A model generated the notes under the pieces. The model saw only the letters and a list, made by a program, of their open reading frames with translations. It had not been told where the DNA came from and ran no database searches. From Ascarosepion bandense (lineage: Eukaryota; Mollusca; Cephalopoda; Sepiida; Sepiidae), in the NCBI GenBank assembly GCA_037127315.1, contig JBBBDQ010001186.1, forward strand, positions 869,501 through 933,500: a stretch of DNA of 64,000 nucleotides, read 5' to 3'. The position numbers and the translations under genes were made by a program. Each line of letters begins with the position of its first letter. Within the stretch, counting starts at the first letter, position 1. Positions 53,760 to 64,000 of this stretch are shown in pieces.

Positions 53760-54130
53760 AGCTGGGTGGCTATGTCCATTTAGTCAATTATAGAGCTATA
53801 AAGTTCTCAAGAAAAAGTCTGCTGCAGGCTTGTTGAGAAGAGAAATTTGTCAAAAACTGATTAACCACAAATAAAATAACCAGGTCGAAATAATACCAAT
53901 AAAAATGTGACAATCTATATTCATTAACATACTCAGTTGTCTATTTTGAAAACTGCAGTGACCAATTGATTCCAAACAAGAATTGCCAAGTGTAGGCCAG
54001 GCTAGTACACAGTCGAAAATCAAATAAAGGGAAGTGAAAAATCTGGTATGATGGGCCATATATAGAGGAAAAGAGTGTATACTACCAGGCCTCGATAATT
54101 GACAAGTAGCATAATTAGAAATAAGGATGT
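53760..54130. other. No supported feature
   Basis: AT-rich spacer. Confidence 0.5.
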
Positions 54131-54135
54131 AAGCT

Positions 54136-54275
54136 TGGATGTGCAGGTGGTGTAATGGATAATGGCTTGAAATTGTTAATTGGAAAGCTGAGTTTCAATT
54201 TTGATTGGTTTTGTTATATTCACTTGGGAAAGGTATGAATACATCTCTTATCACCCCAGTTATGGGTTAATTAGT
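54136..54275 (+). repeat. SINE-A, degenerate and 3'-truncated
   Basis: TGTGCAGGTGGTGTAATGG head and ACTTGGGAAAGGTATGAAT...CCAGTTATGGGTTAATTAG. Confidence 0.75.
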
Positions 54276-54584
54276 AATACTTGTGTCACTAAATCATTGT
54301 TACCTCCCAACATATATTCTTACCATTTAAAAAATATTTTTTTTTACTTTAAATAACCTTTAAAAAAATAAACATAAAAAATGAATTATTCAAAGTTTGG
54401 GAATACACTAAACAATTTTCATGTTTTTTATTGTTTTTGTTTGAGTACTTTCAGGTATCTCTGTCATTATCATAAGTGGAAATAAAATTCTTTTTTTGTT
54501 CATTGGTAAAACCTGCCAGTAGAATCTTTCTAAAGGATCTTATATATTTACCAAATATAAATACCAAAAATTAGAGTTAGATAC

Positions 54585-54959
54585 TGTAGGGGATCACCCC
54601 TTTTTACACATAAGAATGGACTCACCTGATGTGTACATATAATCCTGCCTATACAAAGAATGGTAGTAGTAATAGTCATTGTAAAGAGTAGTTGTAGAGT
54701 TGTACAGGTGCTTAGTTGGTCAGTAAGTTAGTGCATAGTAAGTTGGAGTTGTTTGGATATAGACTCATTACCTGGACATACTTTTTCACTGCAAGACTGT
54801 ATATATTGATTTCTACTAATAGTATTCCTAGTATTCCTGAAGTGACGGACCCATGTTCCAGTTCGTATATTTTTGTTCAATATAACTTACATTTTCTATC
54901 TCCATATCTGCTTTTATTATTTATTATTTTGTGTGGTTTCTCAACCAGAATCCATGACA
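54585..54959 (+). mobile_element. Solo LTR 3 (375 bp)
   Basis: Starts TGTAGGGGATCACCCC and ends AATCCATGACA. Flanked by GATAC at 54580-54584 and 54960-54964. TG...CA ends plus a 5-bp target duplication are diagnostic of LTR integration. Different sequence from solo LTRs 1 and 2. The overlapping 124-aa frame is a by-product. Confidence 0.85.
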
Positions 54960-54964
54960 GATAC

Positions 54965-55315
54965 CTATTGACAAGGCCTGGGATTAGTGTTGCACTGGTG
55001 TCTTGGCTTAAGCATACCCACCCAGAAATATTCCAAGGCTGTTCACAAATGATTAGGGTTTTCTGGGCGTCATGGCAGGAAATTCAATAAGGCTTGCCTC
55101 ATGTCCCATGCGTGTTTGGTATTGTTAAAATCTGGTGGTGAAGCAGCTAAATACACCTGGAAGTAATTTCATCTCACCTGTATATGATGGACGATTGCAT
55201 TATCTTGCTGGAACAAACCATCATCATTGAGATCCATGGTGAGCATGACTGCATAAAAAGGGTCAGAAACAAGAGTTGTGTATATCGAACTGCATAGATA
55301 CCAGTTTTAATAGTA
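54965..55315 (-). pseudogene. Tc1/mariner-superfamily transposase remnant
   Basis: The minus strand reads WYLCSSIYTTLVSDPFYAVM, LTMDLNDDGLFQQDNAIVHH (second catalytic Asp), TGEMKLLPGVF and, frame-broken, WPPRKSE / NSLGIFLGGYA (PP.SPDLN-like region). Truncated both ends. Solo LTR 3 lies directly against it. Confidence 0.6.
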
Positions 55316-55343
55316 ATAGTAATTATAAAATTATAAAATTATA

Positions 55344-55609
55344 AAATGGGGAACCAAGTTCGAATTCCAGTTGAATTCCTTGCATTCACTTACGCGCAAA
55401 TACCCTTGGGAAAGGTATTAATCCCTCTGTTCCCACCAGTTATGGGTTAAATAATAGGACAGATTGGGTTCTATAGCCTTGGTCAGCAACCAGTCTACCG
55501 CAGAAAGCAATGGCAACCTACTGCGGGATAATCTTCTGCCCAGTCAGTCATGTCTTGAAAGAGACATGATCGCCCAAGCGTGTATCACGTATGGCACTTA
55601 ACTGACTGA
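55344..55609 (+). repeat. SINE-A, 5'-truncated with target duplication
   Basis: Begins at GGGGAACCAAGTTCG, inside the tRNA-like part, and ends CACTTAACTGACTG. AATTATAAAAT-type sequence occurs on both sides (55333-55343, 55610-55620). The left side is itself a short ATTATAAA repeat. Confidence 0.88.
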
Positions 55610-55620
55610 ATTATAAAATT

Positions 55621-56275
55621 AGACATTTCCAGAAACACTCAGCATTCACTGTTCAAATAGTGCTACTGTTGCTTAAAATTTGTATAATATTTTTCTTCAA
55701 ACAGTTTTTCGAGAAATTAGATGTCTTTTGATTCAACTAACTGTTATAGCTCTTTCTAATATTGACAAGATTTCATTTCTGTGAAAGTTAAAATTTTGAT
55801 TAATCATTATTTTCCCTTCTATTTACATTTGCTGCCTTTAGCTTTACAAAATCATGGAAACTGCATCCCTTGAACACTGGCACTGGTAAGATCTTTTTCC
55901 CTATTACCAATGTCAGTTGTCATATTAAATGTATGGTGGCAGAATAGAGAAGAAATGATGGATATTTAAGAAAAAATAATTGTATTAATGTAAAAATACA
56001 ACAAATGGTTAATTGGTGTAAATGTCTTCCATTGAAAGAAAAAGATAATTGCAATCATAAAAATCATCTGTAGAGGTGTACAGTAAGAGAGAGAGGGTGA
56101 TTTGTAACTTACTGAGGCAATGATCTTTGGCAGGTGTCTTTTGAAGATGAGAGGTCATGTCCCAATGAGTGTTGTGAATCCTGGCAGGTGTGCTGACTGG
56201 TAAAAAATTCTTTTTGATGGGTTTTATTATGTCCTTTTCTTAGGCTCAGATTGGTTTTAATTTTTGTTTTGTTTC
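55621..56275. other. No supported feature
   Basis: AT-rich spacer. Confidence 0.5.
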
Positions 56276-56281
56276 TTTAGG

Positions 56282-56572
56282 CAGGTGTAGAGGCTCATCC
56301 CTTGTTCCCTGTTTAGGATGTGGTTTCCGGCTTTCTCTTTTCCAATCTTTTCATTTTTCCTTTTGGTTTATTTGGTTTTTTTTCAATTGGAGTAGATAGA
56401 CTGAACTATTGCCCGGTTCACACTCCACCCACGTCTATTGAACAGGTGTAGAGGCTCATCCCTTGTTCCCTGTTTACGGTGTGGTTTCCGGCTTTCTCTT
56501 TTCCAATCTTTTCACTCTTACATAGCCCCATGCACACCAGTGGCCTGGGGAGATATGATTAAAAAAAAAAAA
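56282..56572 (+). repeat. SINE-E dimer with LINE tail
   Basis: The unit GGTGTAGAGGCTCATCCC...CTTTCTCTTTTCCAATC occurs twice, about 165 bp apart (56283 and 56447). The second copy continues into CATAGCCCCATGCACACCAG...ATATGATTA and an A-run. The spacer holds CAATTGGAGTAGATAGAC. Confidence 0.75.
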
Positions 56573-56574
56573 AA

Positions 56575-59195
56575 GAAGTGGGTGATATTGGGTGGAAATT
56601 TTGGATTGTATTTCTTTTGAGTATGCAAGTAAAATAGAGGCTATGTGCAAAGCCGATGCACAATTGATAAAAGTTTCAGTTCAGTCTGTGGTTTCTGAGT
56701 GTTTCGCATCCAGCTAGTGGTGAAAATTTGTATAATATGAATTAGAAGATCTTATTTTTAAGGAAGATTATAACACAATGTTAAAGTGATCCAGTTTCTG
56801 TGATTTGGTAAATCTCTGCTGGGATTCTGTAGCACTAGTCTGTAGTGTTTGATGAAGAATTGTCTTCTTTACAAGTAATAGGATTTATTTTAACAGAACA
56901 TGAACAACACCATTACAGAAGCACCTGTTCTGCATAACACTGCTGAAAAATTTAATCCATAGCTTTAATTTTCACAAGTTTCTCCCTTTTAGAAATTTTC
57001 TTACTTTAACAAGCTTATATATAAGTGCTGAACTGCAATCTTTAACTCAAACCCGCATGGAGAACAAAGTAGAATGAATAAATCATTCTTTTTCCATCAC
57101 TTGCTCCAGTTCCTTTAACTTCGGAACATAAAATTAATGAGATAGTCATCTATTGACACATCATTCTCTCGTCAGTATTGCTTGAATGACTCGCATGTCA
57201 TAAAAGCCGACAGTTTAGCATTCTCTAAAAAGAGCATATTCAACTTTTTATTTTATCATTGACATGTAAGATTGTAATGTGTTAGTTCTATAGCCTCTCT
57301 GGCTTTTCTTTACAGGTATGAAAATATGATGGGTGCATCATGTGGTTTACCATGGTCAGTAAGGAACTTACATTCCTTTTTCCAAGTATTGTATTAATCT
57401 GTGTTTAAAGTAGGCAAAAGAATAAATTTGAAAGCCATTATGCTGATTGTTGTTCTCTGCTAAATGTCAATTTAAAGAAGAGTTCTCAGCAAAAGATGTC
57501 CGCTCAGCACTACCAGAAAAAATTGTCACTTCCAAGGTAGAAGAATATCTAAAAGGGGAACAACTCATGAAGATTAACATATGGTATCATGCAGTCTTCT
57601 TACGCTTATCTGAGGTATACATAACTCATGTGATAAAGTAAAATGAAACCAGCCTCCCACTGTCTAACAGTAATATTCCCTGAAGCAGGTGAAGTTCAGT
57701 GATATTGTAATGGAATTTTAGTGGCTTATCCGTTATAGTGAAGTGTATTTGTGTGTTGAAACAGATTAACTGAATTTGGCCTTGTTAGTAGATATCCCAC
57801 TATAAGAGGGTTATAAAACAATAAAATCAAATTGTGTATAGAAACAGCATTTATATATATATATATATATATCAATTAAGGTTTTTTTTTACAAATAGAA
57901 GTAATGACTTTTGGTTGGTACAAAGATTGTTAAAATGTTCATAGCAGTAATTGCTGAAAAGAGTTTATGCGTATGTATGTGTGAGTGTTTGTTTGTTGGG
58001 AGTATCTTTGAAGTCTCCACTCAGTCCTTCGGTTAACAGTCAGTTGTTAAGTGGCTCAGTGAACAGAGAAGATGAGAGAGAAAGGAGAGGCAACATAATA
58101 CGATCGCTTGACGTTTGTAAAGGGACGGGCTAATTATGCTCATATTTTCTCAACTGGCGATTGTTTCCTGTGTCATCCTTTTATTTCATCTTCGGGGCTC
58201 CAAACAAGTCATTTGGGAATTCACACCCAGATTTAATTCTGGGGCTTCCCATTGGGTGATAAACAAAATTCACGTCGGCTCACAAAAAGGGTCCATAAAA
58301 GGAATTTGATATTTATTTATTTTTGGTTTTTCCACCGGAACATCAGCATGGAGCCCAGAAGCACAAAGAACAGTTTTAGTCAGTTGCTATCTGGACCTCT
58401 GAGGGCAAACATCCAGTCCCTCGTTTGCTCGATATCACCACAGAATATAATACACAACATACATTGCATTGACTGATAAGTGACACCAGTATTAAAGTAG
58501 GATAGGAACTAAGACAGTTTTCCTGTTTTTTGCTGGTAAAAATTTATGTTACTTGTTAGTTTTCCTCTTCTTGCATCATGGGCTGCACTATCCATCTGAC
58601 TTTCACGGCTTCTTGGGATACATTTGTTAGTGTTACCCAAAAGAACTCTACAGAATTCATAATCTCAAATCTTTTAAAATCATGTCAACATTCCATAGCT
58701 GCTACACCTCTTTATCTATTATTTCAGACATGTCATCTTTCAAAAGAAGGTGGATAAAACAAGTTCAGTAATAAGAAATCATATCTAATTAAAAGACTAA
58801 TTAATTTTTGGCAGACTTGAAGGAGACTACCACCACCTATAAATTTGTTGTTTTTCATTTTTTCGGACTTTTTTTCAGCGCAGTCTTATCAATTATTACA
58901 TAAAGTTTCCGATTATCAAAAAGAATTGTAAAAATTTCAATATTTAAACAATTTTAGGTGGGGCTCACTTTTTCATACATTGTTATAGTAAATCGATCCT
59001 CCATTTTGGAACCACTCATGTTATGATCGCTTTATTTTGTTTTTTGGGGGACGAGTTGTTGCTTTTGTTTTTGTTTTTTCAAGTTTTCTTTAGTTCTTAT
59101 GATGTCATCTTCCTCGGAAACTCTAAGAATGGCTTTATTCAAAAATTTCGCAAAGGATTCAGTAGTTGAATATGTGTAAGCAAAAAAACTTAATC
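56575..59195. other. No confident gene; two weak exon-like stretches
   Basis: 57480-57641 has a frame EEFSAKDVRSALPEKIVTSK continuing VEEYLKGEQ, preceded by TGTCAATTTAAAG (possible acceptor) and with AAG-GTAGAA inside. 58349-58477 has MEPRSTKNSFSQLLSGPLRA and on to a stop. Neither is recognised. A (TA) run lies at 57850-57872. The rest is AT-rich with modestly higher GC at 57990-58480. Confidence 0.35.
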
Positions 59196-59204
59196 GCACA
59201 GGAT

Positions 59205-59431
59205 TGACTTATATATTGACATATGCCAGTCACCAGAAGAATGCAGTTCATTTTGAAGAGTAACGCATAAATCACAGAAGTGGAAACTGTTTCTTAAAAT
59301 TTTCTTCTCTAGAGAGCTCAGTCGTAATGAGAGCATAATATATTAGTCATCCACATACAAGCCTGTTTTACTGTATCACAGCTCATCAGTGTGGCTAGAC
59401 ACATCCACTTGCTTCTGGCTGGGATTGAAAT
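59205..59431 (-). repeat. Two partial SINE-B copies in tandem
   Basis: 59205-59340 is the 5' portion of the family (GAGCTCAGTCGTAATGAGAG-type end). 59343-59431 is the 3' portion of another (TCATCCACATACAAGCC to GCTGGGATTGAA), each beside TA. Confidence 0.75.
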
Positions 59432-59589
59432 ATATATATAAAAATTAAGACAAATATGAATTGTGTCGGACTTATAAGATAGAAATTAATTTAAACAATA
59501 TTCATACCTTTACATAGGAGTGTATTTTTACATATATATATATTTATATCCAATACCATAGAAGTGTGCATACACTATTCTACTTACTC

Positions 59590-60638
59590 CTCCCTGCTCT
59601 CTCTCTCTCTTTCTCTCTCTCTCTCTTTCTCCCTCTCTAACTATTTATCTATCTATATCTACATAGACAGATGTAGGGACACATACTGTCAACTTCAATA
59701 GTCACTTGTACATTCTAATTCATTTCCTTGTTTTTCAAGCATGCTTATTCTACACTTTCATTATTTCCTTCCATTCTGAGCACACTTGATTCCTTAAAAA
59801 GGCCCACCATAAAAATGCACACGCTGACTGCCAAGAAGCATACGCACATGCACACCTACACATCAGATACAATGCATTGATCTCCACATGCACTGGTGCA
59901 TTCTTTAACAGTTACAATGTATACAATTACATTTACACAAGAGAAAAACAGAGCTAATGCCAAAAGAAGTCTTTTCAAGGAAGAAAACTTAGCCTTTAAA
60001 TCTGCTATACTTGAACCCTGTGAATATGAATGAAGAAACCAAATTAAAGTTTGCCCTTCTATGACCTTCAAAATTCTATTCAGAAATCATTTTCAAATTA
60101 GTTCCAAGGGAGGTAAATTAAATACATTTTTTTAGATTTCACCCTACTTTGAAGGAAGGGATGAGTGGGGCAGTCAACATTACTTGCATTTAACTAGAGT
60201 TGATGGTCAAATTAATTTATGAGAAGAAGCAATACAATTTTATTAAAAGCTTATAGGATGATATGTTGTCTGGCAGTAATTTTCATAGATTCTCTGTTAT
60301 AAATTATTTCTTTTTGTCATCAATTTAATGTTATCAGGCATCTCCATGGAAATTACAGAATCAATCAATAAAACTGACTATGACAAGAATCTGTGGGAAA
60401 ACTGAACAAAGTTCTTCAGGAAAATTTGTATTCAGTACAAAAGGAACATGTTATGTCATGTAGAAATGCATTTACAAATTTGGCAAATTTTTTTTTTTCT
60501 CTTCAGGTCACTATGAATTATTTTCATGTAATTATTTTTTTTGGAGGGGGAATAAATGATAAAAAACTTTATTTTAAAAAATATAAAAAATGAAGTATTG
60601 CCAAAATCAGGAGGAAATCGAAATAACCTGTGTGCAGC

Positions 60639-60640
<2 letters not shown>
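59590..60640. other. No gene; (TC)n at 59598-59637
   Basis: A pyrimidine dinucleotide tract near its start, then AT-rich non-coding DNA. Confidence 0.5.
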
Positions 60641-60685
<45 letters not shown>

Positions 60686-60816
60686 GAGTGTTATATATAT
60701 GATTGAGTGTTTGTATGTATATATATATGTGTGTGTCTGCATATATATGAATGCAGACACATATATTTTAAAAACATGAGTGTGTGTATATATATATATA
60801 TATATAAATTTGTGTG

Positions 60817-60877
<61 letters not shown>

Positions 60878-60914
60878 ACTTGTGTATGTATATATGTGTG
60901 TGTGTGTATGTGTA
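60641..60914. repeat. (CA)n, (TA)n and (TG)n microsatellite cluster
   Basis: CA run 60643-60680, TA runs at 60789-60806 and 60822-60856, TG runs after each. All frames here are artefacts. The last TG run touches the mariner end. Confidence 0.95.
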
Positions 60915-61163
60915 CAGAGTGTGATGAATAAATTGTCGCCATTTTATATTTTTAATTTTGTGCATGGGTATTGCTCATTTATGATTTTGTCGACTTCATA
61001 GTAGGGTCAGCTAGGCACCTTCTGTGAGAAAAAGAGCACGATGATGCAAATCACTTTGCCAGAAATATTGAAATAGCATACTGCTTGGCATTCATACTGG
61101 AAGCTCCAATTACAGTGTGTTTGGGTGACAGTGCTGCGTAATCAGAATGAGTTTGATGATATA

Positions 61164-61550
61164 CACTACTGGCCATAATTATTAGGCCACCCCAGTGTCT
61201 TAAAAGAATGATGTATTTCATACTATTTTTTAGTAGTTATTGCCAAATGAATAACTGTAGATGAAAATAGAATGGTTCTTTTGTTAAATATTGCACAATA
61301 ACATGTGCATCAAATGAATTTATAAACATTTAATAATTACTTATAGTGCAGTTTCATCAATAAAAGAATGAAAAAATTTAGGGTGATTCGGATGAGATCA
61401 TCTTAGCTTCCATGCCTTGGAATATTTTGCAAAGTAATAATAACAAAAGAACCATACTATTTTCATTTAAAATTATCCACTTAAAAATAGTATGAAATAC
61501 ATCATTTCTTTAAAAAAACTGGGGTGGCCTAATAGTTATGGCCGGTAGTG
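61164..61550. mobile_element. 387-bp TIR element, copy 2 (nested)
   Basis: CACTACTGGCCATAATTATT and inverse end GGCCGGTAGTG, flanked by TA (61162-61163, 61551-61552). Same length as copy 1; the internal CACAATAACATGTGCATCAA is inverse to copy 1. Inserted in the mariner transposase. Confidence 0.92.
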
Positions 61551-61761
61551 TATCTGTCCAACATCATTATGTCTGGAGTGATCACTAGTGATGGTGAGAT
61601 AATGCCTTCATTTATCTTTCCACAAGGCCTTAGATTAAACACTGAGGCCTACATCAAGTACCTTGAGAAGGTAGTGCTGCTCTAGGTCAAGAAGGTGGCT
61701 GCTGGAAGGCCCTATGTTTGGTAACAGGACTCTGCCCCATGACAGACAAGAAGGAGAACAT

Positions 61762-62155
61762 TTTTTTTTTTTTTAATCATCTCACCCCAAGCAAGGCATT
61801 CCACTGCCACTATTGCGCATGGGGCTACATAGGGGAAGGTAAAGAGGAGGAGTGGTTAGACATAGGGAATGTCAGGAAGAAGGTGACATATGAGTAAGGA
61901 TAGCGAGGATGAGGGTTGGGCAGATGGGAAGAGTGTTTGATAGAATGGGAGCAGGTTAGTGTGTTAGGAGGTGTCTATTGACCTTACATTTAAACTCCTG
62001 GAGATTGTAGCCGTCAGGGAAACAATCATTTGGAAGAGAATTCCACAGTCGGGAAGTGTGAGGAAAGAAACTGTTGGAGTAGAAGTTACGGCTGCATTTT
62101 ATCGGTTTCACTGTAAAAGGGTGGAATCTAGTTGCTAATTTCATGGTAATTTCAT
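61762..62155 (-). mobile_element. LINE-1x 3' fragment (nested in the mariner)
   Basis: Poly-T, then CACCCCAAGCAAGGCATTCC. On the minus strand, MKLATRFHPFTVKPIKCSRN, FYSNSFFPHTSRLWNSLPND, CFPDGYNLQEFKCKVNRHLL. Few frameshifts, so a young copy. ATTTCATG(G/C)TA repeats at the 5' junction (62138-62165) may be target-site related. Confidence 0.88.
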
Positions 62156-62449
62156 GCTAATTTCATGGCTGTCAGATAATTTCTGTGACCATATCACCTA
62201 ACACCCCAAACAGCAATCCCCTTGATGATTATGCATGGGTAAATCTGAGTAACAGAACAACAAAATTTCTTGTTACACTAAAGATGAACTGAACACAAGG
62301 ATTATTGCAGCATTCACCAACTTAAACAAGGAGACAATCCAGAAAGGTTGCAGGAAATTTCAAAGTCTTCTGGAGGTTGTTGTTGAAGCAAATGGTGATT
62401 GTTTTGAATAAATCTACTCTTTAGTATTTCAAGATATTTTTGTGTAAAT

Positions 62450-63000
62450 GTTACAAATAGAGTTTGGTAAATTTTCATGCATTTAAATGAGATCAAATTG
62501 AACTCTGGTCAGAGAGGTGCAAAGTTAATCTTTTATCAACTTGTGATAGTGTGGCCAATGTAACTATTTATGGATTTTGATTGATCAAGAACACAAAATA
62601 CCTGTTGATAATCTGCAAAATACCTGTTGATAATATAATAGCATCATCCACATTCAAAAAAAGGCTAAACATAATTGAAGCATTATTAATAAAAAAAAGA
62701 AAAAGACTACACTTAATACTATCAATTACAAATATGGCAACAATATGTTTACCGTGTTCAAAACATAAAACAAACACATGACTACACACACACACATAAA
62801 CAATAGATATATTTAGTCATGCATAAAATAAAAATTTAGCCCCAATAATGGCTAAAATTGTAGCTAAAAGTACTTGGAAAAATAAAACATTCGGACAGTT
62901 TTCATATAATTTACATCCTGAAAAGACAAAAACATCGGGTATCACATGAAAAATTACATAAAAAACTTTATCATAGTACCTTGTTTGTTTTTTTAATTGA
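62450..63000. other. No supported feature
   Basis: AT-rich. A short tandem duplication AAATACCTGTTGATAAT occurs at about 62597 and 62618. Confidence 0.5.
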
Positions 63001-63006
63001 AACCAC

Positions 63007-63009
63007 CCA

Positions 63010-63062
<53 letters not shown>
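63007..63062. repeat. (CA)n-(TA)n microsatellite
   Basis: CACACA to 63042 then TATATA to 63062, ending at SINE-B. Confidence 0.96.
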
Positions 63063-63360
63063 TAGTCATCCGCAAACAGATCTGTTTTGCTGTATCACAA
63101 CTCATCAGTACGATTAGACTCCAATTGCTTTTTAACCCAGTATTGAAACCTTCCCGAATTGGTGCCAGTCGGCGATTCTACCTCTGGTCTATAGGTGTTT
63201 GGTAGAAGAAGGCAGACTTTTTAGTGTGTATATTATCATTATACATGCCCAATAGCCAGAGTGCTCTAATTCATTATTGAATGAGTGATGCATACATGCC
63301 AGAATAGCTACTGTTTTTCAAAGTCTCCCATTCTTCCAGAGTGCTCAATCAAGGTGCGCG
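63063..63360 (-). repeat. SINE-B full-length copy
   Basis: GTCATCCGCAAACAGATC beside (TA)n, tRNA-like middle, and distal CTCCCATTCTTCCAGAGTGC. The best complete copy together with 524-800. Confidence 0.78.
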
Positions 63361-63364
63361 AGTA

Positions 63365-63460
63365 TATCTATAGATAGATAGATAGATAGATAGATACTGA
63401 ACAAACAGAAAACATTTATCAATCTATCATGTTTCAATTTTATTAAAGCTTCATCAGAGA
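63365..63460. repeat. (GATA)n and degraded CTGATGA/GAAAC motif
   Basis: TAGA tetranucleotides at 63369-63396. On the minus strand, CTGATGA...GAAACATG (63457-63427) with a mismatched stem II is a poor hammerhead-like match. Confidence 0.6.
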
Positions 63461-63549
63461 ATGAGATACGATGCAGAAGAAGAAAGAAACTTACTGGTAT
63501 TTTTACTTTTGATATTTTCATTGGTTAATCAGGTTTCATGCACTTTTGA

Positions 63550-63589
63550 CTTGATACACTTGTTATATATAGATATGTATATATATATG

Positions 63590-63625
<36 letters not shown>
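63550..63625. repeat. (TA)n/(TG)n microsatellite
   Basis: TATATATGCATG then a TG run of about 30 bp. Confidence 0.93.
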
Positions 63626-63628
<3 letters not shown>

Positions 63629-63840
63629 GCATGTGTAAGTATCACTTTATAAAAGAAATAATAAAGGCACTACTACAATACTCTCCCTCCTTTCCTCAGC
63701 ATATCATATGGTCCTCATACTGACCTCCTAATTCAGAATTGAGTTTCCTGTATATTGCAACTGCCCACAAAAATGCACAAGCACATGAAACTTTAAGTCA
63801 AAAGAAAACAGTGAAATATCTTTTATATACTGTATTTTAT

Positions 63841-63996
63841 ATATATATAGAGAGAGAGAGAATGATACCCGCCTGTAACTGTAGATGTAGAAATAACTGT
63901 CCGGTTGAGGGTAAGTGTAGATCTGAAAATGCGATCTATCAAGCCACCATCTACCCTAAGAAAAATAAGGAGAGATGTAATTACAAATTTTTTTAG
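63841..63996 (+). pseudogene. Penelope-like element linker (zinc-knuckle before GIY-YIG)
   Basis: After TA and AG runs, the frame from 63862 reads MIPACNCRCRNNCPVEGKCR and SENAIYQATIYPKKNKERCN to a stop at 63996. The C-N-C...NNCP..G.C pattern followed by IYQATI is the linker that precedes GIY-YIG in Penelope-like elements. No stop until KFF. The element likely continues past the window edge. Confidence 0.75.
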
Positions 63997-64000
63997 AAAA

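Larger units (their letters stand above)
60915..62445 (+). mobile_element. Mariner family M1, copy 3, with two nested insertions
   Basis: The left terminal repeat CAGAGTGTGATGAATAAATT (60915) follows TA and matches inversely the right end of copy 1 (4007). Transposase pieces: LPEILK..HTAWHSYWKLQLQ (decayed N-terminus), AVLRNQNEFDD up to 61161. After the 387-bp element, HHYVWSDH and VMMEIMPSFIFPQGLRLNTE, AYIKYLEKVVLL (61552-61690) and AAGRPYVW. After the LINE, AVR.FL.PYHLTPQTAIPL, KDELNTRIIAAFTNLNKETI and QANGDCFE (to 62410). Confidence 0.85.

Noticed and set aside
54716..55090. 124-aa frame with a hydrophobic middle
   Set aside because: It starts inside solo LTR 3 and ends in the antisense of a transposase remnant, so it spans two unrelated elements.
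57480..57641. Exon with acceptor and internal AAG-GTAGAA donor
   Set aside because: The frame is short, unrecognised and in AT-rich surroundings; chance cannot be excluded.
60456..61001. Overlapping Y/I/C/V and T/H-rich frames
   Set aside because: Translations of (CA)n, (TA)n and (TG)n.
63427..63460. Minus-strand CTGATGA...GAAAC as a ribozyme
   Set aside because: Stem II has a mismatch and a wobble, and stem I does not pair; at most a decayed copy.

Overview
This window is metazoan nuclear DNA. It is AT-rich, has no operon-like gene layout and no long host reading frame, and is almost entirely transposable-element debris, satellites and microsatellites. The tRNA-derived SINEs, the tailed LINE family, Penelope-like elements and mariners together suggest a cephalopod mollusc, most likely an octopus. 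That assignment is inference from remembered repeat families and was not searched. Nearly every longer open frame is a shadow of a repeat, such as (TA)n, (TTC)n or the 11-bp array at 26.3-26.9 kb, or a decayed retroelement or transposase piece. Only two short stretches (10139-10428 and, weaker, 57480-57641) look at all like host exons.

Layout. 0-5 kb: AT-tailed SINEs, LINE tails, a mariner carrying a SINE with a 15-bp target duplication, a long hairpin and a Penelope-like GIY-YIG fragment. 5-14 kb: RT fragments, a 26-bp minisatellite, hammerhead-like motifs, a 387-bp TIR element and a mariner remnant. 16-21.9 kb: LINE copies, a 108-bp tandem repeat and a duplicated block split by a LINE. 22.07-24.47 kb: a 20-copy 118-bp satellite with ordered variants. 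24.5-39.5 kb: SINEs, LINEs, two mariners, a 5S-like sequence and a repeat family in two opposite copies. 40.2-41.8 kb: a pyrimidine tract. 42-48.7 kb: a solo LTR in a SINE, RT debris, a 448-bp TIR/fold-back element and a Penelope-like endonuclease split by a SINE. 50.5-56.6 kb: two more solo LTRs, a LINE pseudogene containing a 34-bp minisatellite, and a transposase remnant. 60.6-64 kb: microsatellites, a mariner with two nested insertions, and the start of another Penelope-like endonuclease region.

The main interest is relative dating by nesting (solo LTR in SINE; SINE in PLE, LINE and mariner; 387-bp element and LINE in mariner), several CTGANGA...GAAA motifs that could be hammerhead ribozymes linked to Penelope-like elements, a satellite with higher-order structure, a minisatellite grown from a reverse-transcriptase coding segment, and a possible 5S-derived SINE. 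Coordinates of degenerate elements are approximate, to about 10-30 bp.
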